This document shows positions 12,703 through 24,012 of a stretch of 64,000 nucleotides of DNA, piece by piece (position 1 is the stretch's first letter; every line of letters begins with the position of its first letter). The translations under genes were made by a program, and so were the position numbers. The stretch spans positions 992,001 to 1,056,000 of the forward strand of contig JAFCMP010000101.1 in the NCBI GenBank assembly GCA_017506865.1, read 5' to 3'. The notes beneath the pieces are model-generated. The model was not told where the DNA came from. It searched no databases and worked only from the letters and a program-made list of their open reading frames with translations. This DNA comes from Tribonema minus. Lineage: Eukaryota > Sar > Xanthophyceae > Tribonematales > Tribonemataceae.

Positions 12703-13139
12703 GGCTGCTTTTGTTTGGAAAAAAAGGCCTGGCGCGATGATGCGAATCCAGGGTGCGCGTCGTTGTGCCAGGTAGGAGTCCCAAGAAAGGGTGTTGGCGC
12801 AGCGCAGAGTGCTACAACTGTTGGTTCACAATATTCAGCAGCCTAGCCCAGCCCAGCCAGCCAGATGCGCTCTCTAGGAGACCGCGGCTGCGTCCAGAGG
12901 TCCTTATTAAGGCTGGTCTCGCCATATGATTTCCGGAAAGACATTAATATCGGGCTGGCCAAAAACCAGCAGAGCACCGGGGGCAGAGCCTCAGAGGAAG
13001 GCATAGCAGAGGTGCCCCACCAGGGTGAGTAAATTGTGCGCTCGAATGTCGGCACCTTTGTTTGTCCCTTTTTCCTGCTGTGCGTGTACACGCGCACTGA
13101 ACCTCTGCGATTTGGGTGCTTGCTCGCACACGTCTGCAG
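12703..13139. promoter_or_regulatory. Divergent upstream region, Rdx and AMP-binding genes
   Basis: Both neighbouring genes start away from this 437-base stretch. The plus-strand gene's start codon directly follows an acceptor-like CAG, and a GTGAGT donor-like site sits near 13023. A 5' untranslated exon of that gene may therefore lie here. No promoter motif recognised. Confidence 0.35.
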
Positions 13140-15394
13140 ATGCTGGCTCTGGGGCGCATCGGGAGATCCCGGGCACTCGGCTTCGTGGACGGGCTGCTGC
13201 AGCAAAGTAAGTTGCAGTCTACTGTTTTGCCTCATGTGATGTGGTCTCAACAAAAGTAGACCCTGGTGTGGTGGCGGATTTTTAAACCCTGCTCTCACGA
13301 AGCTGTTGATGCTGCTGTCTGCTGCAGCACGAAGTGCATCATGTGTGGCAACGGTTCTGAACGACTTGACAGAGGAGCTGCCGATGAAGGACACTGTACG
13401 CTTCACTAAGCACAACAGGCTCTGGACGCGTGCAGAACTCAAGCTGCAGAGCGAGGCGCTGGCCACGGGATGGTATGATTTGGGATGCAGGACTGGCGAT
13501 GCAGTGGCTATATGGTTGCCAGATTACGCAGAGAAGGTGAGTGAAACATGCTAGATGTGAACTTGTTACTGGCATCTGGGTCATAACGTGCGCTGGGAGG
13601 TAGAGGTGCGTTTGTATGCTGACTGTTGTGCTTCCTTGTGTCTCATATGTGGCTGTTTCCTGCGTCACAGATTGCATGCCAGCTGGCGGCTGCGATTGGA
13701 GGATACAAAATCGTCATTGTGGATCCTGCTTTGGACAGGTACACTGACAGTATCAATGCTGTGTTAGTCGACAGCATTCTGTGGTGCTGCAGATGGTGCA
13801 ACTTTTAAGGTCATGGTTTTCAAGGCAGACAACACTTGCTGCCATAATCATGCCAGCTCTAGGTCTGCTCCCGCTGTCTCATTGACCACGACTGCCGCGT
13901 CTGCATATGCTGATGGCTAATCATCAGCTTGCATATGCTGATGGCTACCATTGTTGATCTTCCATTGCTTGGTGCACAGAGTGGAGCACTTTGACAAGGT
14001 GCTGTTTGAGACAGGCGCCAGAATAGCCGTGGTGACTGAGAAACACAATGAAAGGTAAGCGATCCTGCCATCTTACATGCTGGTTCCGGGAGTGTTGTGT
14101 GTTGTAGCATGGTTACACCTTATCAAGTACATCATCTTCATACTGCCGATGGGCCGCTGGTGCGTGCCCAAATTATGCAGTGATGCTAATTCTGTTGAAC
14201 CTGTGAAGTTTGTGCAGTGCCCTCGCAACTTGGTGCAGATTTTCTCTTGTGCTGCACCTATAGTATTTTATGTTTTGCCCAGTGGCTTGTGTGACTTCTA
14301 CGCTGTGTTGCTCAGAATGAAGATAAGAGAACTCACCAGTAGCCTGCACGTCTCGCTCGTGCGTTGCATCGCTAGCTACTGAGATGTGTGTGCCCGGTGG
14401 GTGGCTGGATCCAACGCGTTGTCAATAGCTCCCAAAGCATTCCAACACACTGTTCCACACAAGCAAAGCTTCAAATGCAATGTGTGGTTGACGCTGTGTG
14501 ATGATACGATTACTTGATTGTTCTGTCTGTTTCAGCTTGAAGAAAGCCATCCCGGAAATGGAGTTCTATGCAGCAAACCACGACTTCTCTGGACGTCACT
14601 TTCGGTCGCGCCGCTTCACCAAACTGCGTTTCTGCTCACACACGGTGAGGCAAAAGCGTCAATTGTTGTCACCTGCATGCACCAGTGCCACGGAGCGCAT
14701 TGCGTGTGAACATGCACCTGTAACAGCCGGTAGACTACGCTTGTGGTGCAGGAGCATATTCCAAGTTGATAGCCTGACAGATGCTGTCTTGGAGGTTTGT
14801 GTGCACTGATCGGGCGTTGTGTGGTCTCACGCTTGATGCTGCCCAATGATGTGATGGTAGTACTACAAATTGCATTGAGACGTCATGTGTGCTCATAGAC
14901 GTCTACCTCATTTGTGATCTTTGTTGTGTTCCAAGGTCACATCAACACGCTTTCAACGGGGGTATCTTGATTAGCTTCAATGCATGTTGATCAGTTTGAG
15001 ATCAGCACAAAAAGCATCAGGGTAGGGCATCGGCTTCAGTGTGAATCAACCAGACGCAGTGGCTTTGGCTTGATGCCTGAGTGTCAGTCACATCATGCCA
15101 ATTCTTATGTGCTTGTGCGCTCTATGCTGTTGGTTGCTATTCCTGTGTCAGGGCTTTGACCTGGAGAGCGGCTTCCTGCAGTTCCGCAACATGCTCGTGT
15201 ACCACATGGACATCTCCCCCATACCACAGCTGCAGGCTGCCATCACTGATGACTCGCCGCTCAGTGTAACCTACAGTGAGAAAAATGGGGAGGCAGTCGC
15301 AGGGCCCACCGTGTCTCACAAAGACGTGCTAGCAAAGGAAAGCTCATGGGCTGTTGTGGCCAGCATCCTCAACAAGGAGTACGTGGAGGTCTGA
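13140..15394 (+). CDS. Half-length AMP-binding (acyl-CoA synthetase-like) protein, degenerate
   Basis: Six exons: 13140-13206, 13328-13536, 13671-13738, 13980-14054, 14536-14644, 15152-15394, in phase, 256 residues. The N-terminus (LALGRIGRSRALGFVDGLLQ) is Arg-rich without early acids and could be a mitochondrial presequence. The rest follows the N-terminal half of ANL-superfamily enzymes: GWYDLGCRTGDAVAIWLPDY, then EKIACQLAAAIGGYKIVIVD, then FTKLRFCSHTGFD. Where those enzymes carry the Ser/Thr/Gly-rich phosphate loop (A3, YTSGTTGxPKG) this protein has TYSEKNGEAVAGPTVSHKDV, and it stops about 35 residues later. The adenylate-forming centre and whole C-terminal lobe are absent, so activity is unlikely. 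No frameshift or stop suggests decay, and splicing is orderly, so it is read as a functional derived protein, perhaps a subunit of a complex. An upstream exon is possible. Confidence 0.75.
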
Positions 15395-16340
15395 GGCGTT
15401 TAGGAAAAGGGCGGGGCGTCGAAAGCTGGTCGAATGATTGGCAGATGGGGTCAACACACTCCTGCTGCCATGGCATTGACCATGAGGGGGAGAGCTACTA
15501 GGCGGCAGTTATAGCAAGCGAGCGTCTGCATCGCTACGTCGCAACACAAGAGGCAATGATAAGCAGATTACATGGTGCTCAATGGTGTTTGGTGCTTCTG
15601 CTGTTTGTACCTGGCTCTTTGAGGTAGCTGCGGCAATGTTCTCAAACAGCAATTGCAGCAGTCATGCTTTTTGTGCACTTGCATGCGTCCCTCGTAATTC
15701 TCATGTCCATTTGAAGTGATTGAACGTGGTCGTGCATACACAGTGGAAGGGTGCCAGTAGTCCTGTGTCATGAGACATTTCCCACATACCAGAAAATGCT
15801 TCAATTAAAAGGAAGTGAACTCCTTTTCGACTGGCTGCAGCATCCTCGAGACAGCTTCACCAGACGAACCTCACTTTCGAGTCTGGCACAGGGAGTCCAG
15901 ATTCCAGGCCCAAGGCTGGGACTCAAGTAGCCACGACAGCCTTGAACATGAATTTTGCTTGCGGAGTACTTGAAAGCTGTCTAAAGCAGTGCTGTGGGCA
16001 TCAGTGGTGGCAATGGCAGCACTACAACCCAGGCTGGGACTGCTCAGCGTGAGATTGAGGTCGTCGGTGCAGATGATTTTTTCTGTACATTGAATACGCA
16101 CATCACATGTGATGATATGAAGGTCGATGAAATTTGTATCATATGATACCACTTTACTGTATTCAAGCAATCAATGCGTGTGCACTGTGTGTGGGGCAGC
16201 TCCGTCCTGTCCCCCCCCCCGTCCCCTCTGTTTTTTTTCGTTTTACTTCCCTGACACTGTTGAACTTCCTGACGCTCGGTGTGCACAGACAAACAGCGCA
16301 GCGCCAGCCAACACGTCCGGAGAGGTGTGATTGGGGAGAT
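15395..16340. other. Intergenic region with homopolymer tracts
   Basis: This lies between two plus-strand genes. A run of ten C at 16211-16220 and eight T at 16231-16238 lies about 110-130 bases before the PEX14-RidA start codon and may be in its promoter or leader. No convincing coding frame. Confidence 0.45.
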
Positions 16341-18112
16341 ATGTCGTTCAGGGAGGAGATGGTCGCCCGCGCTGTCAAGTACGTGCAGACTGAGCCTAAT
16401 CGGGTGGGGGAGACTCGCCATGTCATGGAAAAAGCTGAGACCTGCTCCTGCGTGTGCTGTGTGCTGTCCTGCTGCCACAGGTTCTTGTTACACCCGAAGG
16501 TAGTGGACGCGCCTCTCAGCAAAAAGGTCAGTCTGAGTGCAGACATCATGTGTCATTACGACTGTTGTTTGTGCCTGCTTTCTCCAGCTCGTTCCGCATG
16601 TTGATCCATCGCTCATCGCCCTCTTGCTGCGCCTGTTGTCGCGTTGCTGTTCGCGACCTGCAGATCAGCTTTTTGGAAGAAAAGGAGCTGACGCGGGAGG
16701 TAAGCGCCCTTTGCTGCTGACCTGGCTGAGCTTCACAGGAAGTTGAAGTAATTGTGATCCGTGAGCACTACTGGTCCTCTAGGAAGGGCTCACCAGCAAC
16801 TAGTTTGCTTGCACTGACTGGCTGCATTATCAGCAGAGTACAGGATGGACTGCGTGCGCAGACAAGATGCTGGCCAGCATTTTTTAGCAGGCTCGTCGGG
16901 CTCGCTGCACATGCAGCTGACGTAATGATGGAATTATCGCGAAACCAAACGTACAGCCCCTTTTGCAACAAAGAGCTCACCAGCAATCGGGTTTATCTGC
17001 ACTAACTCAGTGCAGGATCAACGGAGTACAGAATACACAGATAAGGAGCTTGCGCCTGAAACATCCGCAATGTCTCAAACCTGTCAGACGCTTGACAAGG
17101 CAGAAAACACGCCTTATGTGTGTTGAACTGCTACTATGGAAAAGCACAGTACTCATGGTTGCATGCGCTCCACCGTTTTTTGATCAGGAAATAGATGAAG
17201 CACTGAAGCGGGCAGAGTCGCCAGAGTCTATTGGAGCAGCAGCATCCACAAGCAAGGCAAAGGCGCAACGAGAAACCATACAGCGGTTCGAACACGCGGG
17301 AGTACAGGGTGTGATCACAGGTGGCGTCCTGCATCTGAGCGCAGTGGCTGCCAAGGACCTGGGGGCGGATGCAGCAGGCCAGGCGCGGCAGGTGGGATAA
17401 CCTTCTTGTTGGTTTTGCCTCTTGGAAGGATGCCGCTAAACAGCTGTCACGTTGATGACTATGTACATCCAGCGGCCTGATTGACAGGCTACGCTTTGTT
17501 TACTGCACAATTGCTTGAGCGCACTTGGGCATGTGTGTTGGCGATCAACATAGCAAGTACAACGGCGGCTGACTTGAAATGGCGCCCATCGCTTTAAATG
17601 CAAAGACTATGGCGGGCTCTGTCTTTATTTGCTTGCATGCAACACGGAAGTGGGCAGGTGCGTTGTAGCTGTGCCTTAGGCATCATGGCGTGAACTGCTT
17701 GTAGTTGACTGACTCATGGGGTAATGCACAATTGATTGGTTCTGTGTGTGGAGCCTAACGACTTTGGCTCGTCTGTGTTTGCCAGTATGTATTTATATAA
17801 TAAATTATGATGGTGACACGGCACAAGCTGCGCTGTTTATCACGAAGTGTGTTGCTGCTGTTGGCTCATTTGCGCCTGCTCTTTCAGGTTCTGGAGCAAA
17901 TAGATGCAGTGTTACAGGCAAAAGGCGCCAGCAGGAGCCGCATCATATCGGCGACAGTGTTTGTACGCAATGCACAAACAGATGGGGGGGCAGTTGCTGC
18001 TGAGTGGGAGCTGTGGCTAGGAGGAGAGAATCACCCAGCGTTTGCTTGCGTGGAAGCAGGCACTGCAGTGCCAGCGCAGTTGGTGACCATACAAGTGACG
18101 GCAGCCATGTAA
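16341..18112 (+). CDS. PEX14 N-terminal domain fused to a RidA (YjgF/UK114) domain
   Basis: Five exons: 16341-16378, 16481-16526, 16664-16699, 17188-17391, 17888-18112, in phase, 182 residues. Residues 1-50 (REEMVARAVKFLLHPKVVDA, PLSKKISFLEEKELTREEID, EALKRAE) are a textbook PEX14 N-terminal domain, the helical module that binds WxxxF motifs of the peroxisomal receptor PEX5. After a short Ala/Ser linker, residues about 66-182 are a RidA-family domain: VITGGVLHLSAVAAKDLGAD, AGQARQVLEQIDAVLQAKGA, RIISATVFV. Exon 4 alone encodes both the end of the first domain and the start of the second, so the fusion does not rest on a doubtful splice. Normal PEX14 continues into a membrane segment and coiled coil, which are missing. 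The RidA catalytic arginine in PARxxVE is Phe160 here (PAFACVE). No PTS1 is present. Function unknown; a peroxisome-docking oligomer is an inference. Confidence 0.85.
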
Positions 18113-18851
18113 AAATAATCAGCTGCGCCATCCACATCATGTTCATGTTTGCCTCTTGGTGGCAACACAATGGCACCTTCATGGATGGCAAGCTACATCT
18201 TCACCAGCTGCAATTGCCAGCAGCACACAACACAAGAAAGCAAAACACACCCCTTTGTTTGTGCTGGTGGCTAAGCTTGTATTTGTTGGCTGTTACCTGG
18301 GAACTCTTGTGCAATGTGTACAGATCGCCTTCCATGCCATACTACTTACAGTGAGTGAGTTGTGCCGCTGGGGCTGTGATTGACAAAATTGAGGCGATGA
18401 ATTCCGATGGGCTTTGCTTGGTCGGCAATGTGCAATACAAATGGGCCTTGGCGCGGATGTACATCGCTGCGCACGCATGACAGATGGATGGACGGCACCA
18501 GCGCTTTCACGACACAATGCAGCCAGCAGGTTGGTTGCACCGGCTGCTGATGAACGTGTGCCCTGCTGCCACCACGCTTTCCAGAAATTCCAGTGCGGCA
18601 AGATCGATGCCTGCACGATATGCAGCATCGCAGTAGCAACACGCTTTTGTAAGCAAACGCCCAAGTAAGTTTGTGTGACTTGAGACATAAGAATGAGGTG
18701 AGAGGCATCAATCAGATTATTGAATAGTGTCTCGTCACATTGTGATAATCTGAGGTTTGACATGCATCAGCTTGTCGAATGTTCACTCAGCATCAAATGG
18801 TGATCTCACTGAAGGACTGCATGTTGTCAGTCGTGCTGCCGAAGCACAATG
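18113..18851. other. Convergent intergenic region, no gene seen
   Basis: This holds the 3' ends of the PEX14-RidA gene (plus) and the IFI44-like gene (minus). Overlapping short frames on both strands show no domain. No repeat noticed. Confidence 0.5.
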
Positions 18852-21766
18852 TCAACGCCGAAGTTGAAATACAGCGTCGAATACGTCAGGAGCCACTATG
18901 ACAAGTGTTAAACATGTGAACTGCGACCGCCCGATGGTTGAATGGCCGCATATGCTCACCTGTATCTCTTGCAGACTTGCTGGCACGATAGTTCTCCATT
19001 GCAAATACGTGCTGCGGCACCAAGAACCCTGGGCCGCTTTTTGGAGGGTTGTGGCTGCCGCACAGGGCTCGACACAACTCATGCTGCCAGCGCTCAATCA
19101 ATGCGGGCATGTCTCGTTCGCGGTTGAATGTCATTGGAGGCGGGCCATTGTCTTGGACGTTCTTGGGCGTGGTGGCATCGCTGTCGCTATCGCTGGACAC
19201 GCGGAGATCAACAAGCCAAGAGTTTGGTCACACACTCTGTCAACGACTGTCTGCATGCGGAAGTGTGGACGAGTGTGGAGACTGGTGGCATCTGTTTCAC
19301 AAGACAGGGGTGTTATGACATGACACAATGTCTCAGAGTAAGTGCGCTCAGACAGCCTGCAAACCTGAAGCAAGCCGTTGTTGTACTGCTCTAAACAAGC
19401 GTGCTACCTGCAAATTGAATAGACTACATGTGTTTGCTGCATTTGTACATGCCTCGTTCAATTGTTCACTGGCAGCAGTAGCACACACATGATGCCGCGG
19501 TCTAATGTCCCAGACCAACAGACTGGAGAGCGTCCATAGCATGCACAAGCTGCAATAATGTCATTTGGGAAAGGCTGCCACTTGATACTAGAAAGAAGAT
19601 TCTGTTCATGGCGAGCATGGCCACAACAACCGCCACATTGACTACTATGTACCCACGGGCACAAGCATGACAGGTGCATCATTCAAACCCACGAATGTGC
19701 TGGAGCACTTGTTACTTCTATACCTGTCAAGCTCCTCGTCTGGCTCATACGCGTCCACATGCGTCAGCGCCGCAAACACCTCCAGCCCATACTGCCGCGC
19801 GCGCCGCAGCACAGATCGATAGCAGCGCACAAGTGCAGGCGGCTGCTGTTGTGGCTGTTGGCCGCTGCCATTTGCTGTGTCACAGCCGCATGTTCGCAGC
19901 ATGGCCTCAAAGCTGCGCAGCGTTACGTCGAATACGAGGACCACTGCATGCGGTGCGGACGCCAATGAAGATATTGGTCCAATGCCAAATTGGCCCAGCA
20001 TGAACCAATACCTGTGGAACAGCACAAAGTTTTGCAGGTCAATCATGGTCCTCTGGGTACCATTTGGCGACAGAGTTGCGACCATTTCATTTTTATGCGG
20101 GCATGCTTTTTGAAAGGCATCGCTTGCAGGTGGCTAATGCTTGTACTGGCTATACGCGAGAAGAGGCGATGCTTCAAGAGGGCACACTGTGCACACTCAG
20201 GCGGGTGGAAGTTTCCAACATCCTAATATCTGTGACAAGCCATACAGTAGTACAAACCTATAATTCCTGCTTTCAGCAGTGGATCCTGGCAGCAGCTTCC
20301 CTTCCAGCAGGTGTTCAGCAAAGCGCTCCTCCTCGTGTGTGAAGAACTGCTGTCCCTTTGTGTCGTGCACTGCAATGCCTGCCACGCCTGATGGCCCTGC
20401 CGGCCGCAGCTCAAATGCCTCCAGCCTGGGTGCATGACAGTGATTGAGACCACAGGCAGCAGCAGAACATGTGATTGCTGAGGTCGATCGTGACGAGTGT
20501 TTGCTACAGGGGGCAGCAATGAGATGCAAAGCTATCGCCAAGAGCATATTGGAGAGGGGATTGGTCAATAGCAGATGTCAGTGTATTGCCGACAATGCGC
20601 TGCTTGGACCCTTTGCGTTGGCGATCACTCTAGCCTTCATTTACTGCACCAGCTTCGTGCAGCATCGACAGTGTTGTGGGTATGTTACCTGGTAGTGCCG
20701 TGCCGTGCTGCAGCCTCCAAAACTGATGGGGGCACCACGTGTGTCGCCTTGGGGTCATCACTGTCAGCAACATCTCCCAGCTCCCAGCCCAAATTGAGCT
20801 TACCCATGAGATCCGCATGAGCTGCTGTTGCCTCAAAGCCTTTGTCACCACTGAGTGCCCTCCACCAAGTATATATCAAGCTGTGGAGCGAGGGTGACAG
20901 GTGCACTTGTCTATTCATGGGATCATGATAGTATGTGAAACATGTAATGTGATACTTCAACTACATGCTATATGAACAAGTGGCCAGTAGAGCAGCTGCA
21001 AGCGTGCAGGTGTCATGATGTGCACGCCCACAGGTTGATGCATTGACGACAATAGTTGAATTGGGGGGAAGAAGATAGCCCAATGGCTAAGCCTAGACCA
21101 TTGCACCTGATCTTGATGCTTCCACAGCATTGTGATGAAACCATGCCCTTGACCCTATCGACCGTCCATCTCGATAAGTGCAGCACCCTTGCTCGCAATG
21201 CCAATGACTCCCAGTCTTTGACTGATACAGCACAATGCCCCTACCATGGCTTGAAACTCTGCGTAATGAAGCATTCAGGATGTGACCACTGCAACAGCAC
21301 ATAACCAAATGCACCTGCTTTTGCCACTGCCAGTAGGTCCTAAAAGCAGAATATTGGCATGGCTTCCATTCCAGCTGCCAGTATGCGCCGGCGCACGCAC
21401 TGCGTGCAGTCGGCTGCGAGCTCTTCTGGTGAAGGCGTCACCTCCCCAGCTCTCCAATGAAGCTGTTTTGTCAAGACCAGCAACCTGCAGCGATCGCAGA
21501 CACGATGGCGTTTGATGTCAGAAAGCACGCACGCACACAAGCAAGCACAGGTAAGCAAGCCAAAAGATGTAGGTGGTCGCTTCACTTACCTGCTCGACGA
21601 CCTGAGCAGCTGCCTGCGCTTTCAACAGCTCACTCATGAGCCGCCTCTCTAGCCTGATGCCGTCAAGCACTGACAGCCTGGTCTGCCACAGTGACTGGCT
21701 GAAGTTTGCGATGTCCGGGCGGCAGCGAGTGGCCACAGAGACCTTTAAGCTTTGTGAAAGCAGCAC
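18852..21766 (-). CDS. IFI44/IFI44L-like GTPase (start not resolved)
   Basis: Exons in coding order: about 21766-21590, 21484-21315, 20880-20689, 20425-20258, 20050-19724, 19192-18960, 18895-18852. Phases agree and give about 436 residues, close to human IFI44 (444). G1 is ILLLGPTGSGKS, completed across a junction to GKSSLIYTWWRALSG. G3 is AVHDTKGQQF, and the strand HAVVLVFDVTLRSF is followed by the G4-like ALTHVDAYEPD. The tail HVFAMENYRA matches the SVVSNYSSE region of IFI44. An N-terminal helical part (FSQSLWQTRLSVLDGIRLER) also matches the animal layout. No in-frame ATG precedes the first exon before a stop, so an upstream exon is probably missing from this model. The last exon is short and its acceptor is weak. 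Vertebrate relatives are interferon-induced; the role in protists is unknown. Confidence 0.75.
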
Positions 21767-22134
21767 TCTACCATCGCAACCCGCACTGCTGGCATGTCTC
21801 TCGAGAGCTCAGAGAGAAGTTGACGTTCCATATTCTAGTGGGGTTTGAAGTTGTGCGTCTCTCAGGACTCCATGAAGGGTTGATCATTTCAGCCTAGGAG
21901 CTGATCACCTACACGGGGAGATCTTGAACTATGTATAGCGGTGTATTTGCTGTAAACCTCCCTGGGCGCACCACTGACCATGTTCATGCGCCTCTGCGTG
22001 TCGGCTGCCGTGGTCAGAGCGTGGACGAATTATCTGGCTGTGCACACACACAAACAGCCATCTTCCTTGGTGCACGTATGTTCAAAACTGACAAGAGCAA
22101 GCACAGTGGCAATCCCCAGAGCATGACGCTGGCG
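21767..22134. other. Short gap between two minus-strand genes
   Basis: This lies between the stop of the coiled-coil gene and the first recognised exon of the IFI44-like gene, both minus strand. An ATG-led frame near 21843-21780 (ERQLLSELSRDMPAVRVAM) could be part of the missing first exon, but it is out of frame with the next exon without a donor in between. Confidence 0.35.
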
Positions 22135-23781
22135 TTATGTCAAGAACCGTTCATTATCATCGTCAACAAAATGTTTTTCATCTCGTGCGCACTGCACCAT
22201 GATGCGCAGCTTTGACGTTGATTGTGTTTGAGTTTGCGGCAGCTGTCGCTGCTTTACGCAAGCATCGTCACTGCTAGATCTCGGTGCCTCTGCGCCAATG
22301 TTGGTTTCTGCATCTGATGGTGGCTTCAGGCCTGGAAGTGCCCCAGGCATCTTTGGTAACATGTGCTTCTGATGACGAGATTCATTCTTACCCAACAACA
22401 CAGCTTCACAACCAGGGGTGCAAGTGCTGCGCTGCTGCACGTGGTGTTGCAGTTTTCTTCTAAATTTCTGCAGCCCTTCCTTGCTGACGCCATTAGCATA
22501 TCTTCTGCCGCCTGTTGACAATTCCAATTTCGCTTGCGCTTCTGCAGCCAGTAATTGATTGAGGTATCTGATGTCTTCTGCCAGGTCCTGTCAACAGAGT
22601 ACCGCATGTACGAACGCGTTAGCAAGAAGGAGCATGTACAAAGCAATCATGCGTCTTCCATCAACTGCTTGGTTGAAAATGTTGTGCCTGCCCATAAGTG
22701 CTCAGCAGCACCCAGCTACCAGATGTAAAGCTCGCACAAGCGCACACTGACTGCTTCAAAGCGCTTGTTTGCATGGTTTAAAGTGTGTGACTGACCTGAT
22801 GATGTGACATCATTGATGTCTGATACACAACGACATACCAGATAGTTCCACACGTCAAGCATTTTGGTTGAGTATGGCTAACAGCGCACGCATTGCTTGA
22901 ACAGCTGCTGCAACTAAAAGCCTACGCATTGAAATATAAGTTTGGAGATGCGCATGATTGCACACTGTCAACACAACGGACAGTACCCATTTGAACTGCT
23001 CGCTCATCCCAAGTGTGTTGAGTTGGTTGCAATATAACTGCTTGGGTACGGGAGGGGCCAACTTCTTTTCAAAAAGCTGTCTTGATGCTTTTGACGGCCT
23101 GCGCTATCTAGAGCAGTGTCAGCCGAGACGGACTGCTGCGGTGCAGCACACCATTTTTGCGCGCCGCTTCCTCACCTGAGCCTCCTCCGCAAAGGCACCC
23201 CGCACCTGGTGCACCACAGAGTCAATAGCGTCCACTCCTAGCTCTCCATGCGTATTGCTACCAAGGACAGGCGCAGACTGCACCGATCTCTCGCTGAAAG
23301 CAGAAGCTGGGCGCGTTCTGCTGCACGTGCGCGCGCTGGCTGCATGTCGTTGCTCTGTTGCTGCGATATATTCGTAAACAGCCTTGTCGCTGCCATCCGC
23401 TATGAGCACTTGCGCACCATATCTGCTGTCGGTCTCGCACTCTCTGAGAAGCATTCGGATGTGTTGTTCTAGCAGTGACCAGCCAGGTTCGTCTCCCTGC
23501 AGAGCTCCGGGTCGGCGCATCGTGCCGCCTGCGCCCTTCTCTTCATCGATGCTGTCCAGAATGTCTTCAAGAGCTTTCACTTCTGCACGCAGGCTTTCAT
23601 TCTGTTCTATGACGTGATGCCCGATGACCCTCTGTATGACTGCCTTTTCTTGTGGCCTCAGCGTGGCCTCCATGCGCTGCCAGAGGGTCGCCATGATTTG
23701 GAGTGTGTGAGCTTGGACCTCGCAGCGCACTCCGAGTTGTGTGGAATAGAGTGACAGCTCTTTGAGCTCAGAAGCTAGCAC
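22135..23781 (-). CDS. Unrecognised coiled-coil protein
   Basis: Four exons: about 23781-23176, 23076-22987, 22877-22839, 22587-22135, in phase, about 395 residues. I do not recognise the family. Exon 1 is strongly helical (LRPQEKAVIQRVIGHHVIEQ, NESLRAEVKALEDILDSIDE) and then Arg/Ser-rich. Exon 2 is distinctive, FEKKLAPPVPKQLYCNQLNT then LGMSEQFKW, which looks like a conserved short domain rather than generic coil. It is followed by MLDVWNYLDLAEDIRYLNQL. The C-terminal 130 residues are polar and low complexity. The first codon of the open frame is GTG; the first in-frame ATG is at 23694, so an upstream exon or a later start is likely. The acceptors of exons 2 and 3 lack strong pyrimidine tracts. 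It is co-directional with the IFI44-like gene and divergent from PGAP6. Confidence 0.55.
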
Positions 23782-24012
23782 TAGGTCTCTTCAAGCTCTC
23801 GCTGCGTTCTGACTTTACTGAAAGACACTGCCCATGCTGTCCTCACATGCTGTCTACGCTGTCACACCATCAAAAACGTTCTGACGTTACATTGACAACG
23901 GCGAGAAGAACTTCAACACACCTTGATCCCGAGGTGAACGAGGTGGTCCTGCTATGTAGCTGCGCTATGCATTTCCTGATTAGTATTGCAGCTCTCTGTC
24001 TCGGCAGTCTCC
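23782..24012. promoter_or_regulatory. Divergent upstream region, coiled-coil and PGAP6-like genes
   Basis: About 230 bases lie between the visible starts of oppositely oriented genes. No recognised motif. Inference from layout. Confidence 0.3.

Noticed and set aside
12283-12846. 187-codon plus-strand frame
   Set aside because: Shadow of Rdx exon 1, which has the signal peptide and phased splicing on the minus strand.
17888-18112. Peroxisomal targeting signal at the PEX14-RidA C-terminus
   Set aside because: The protein ends VTAAM, which is not a PTS1 tripeptide, and no N-terminal PTS2 is seen. Any peroxisome link must come from the PEX14-like domain.
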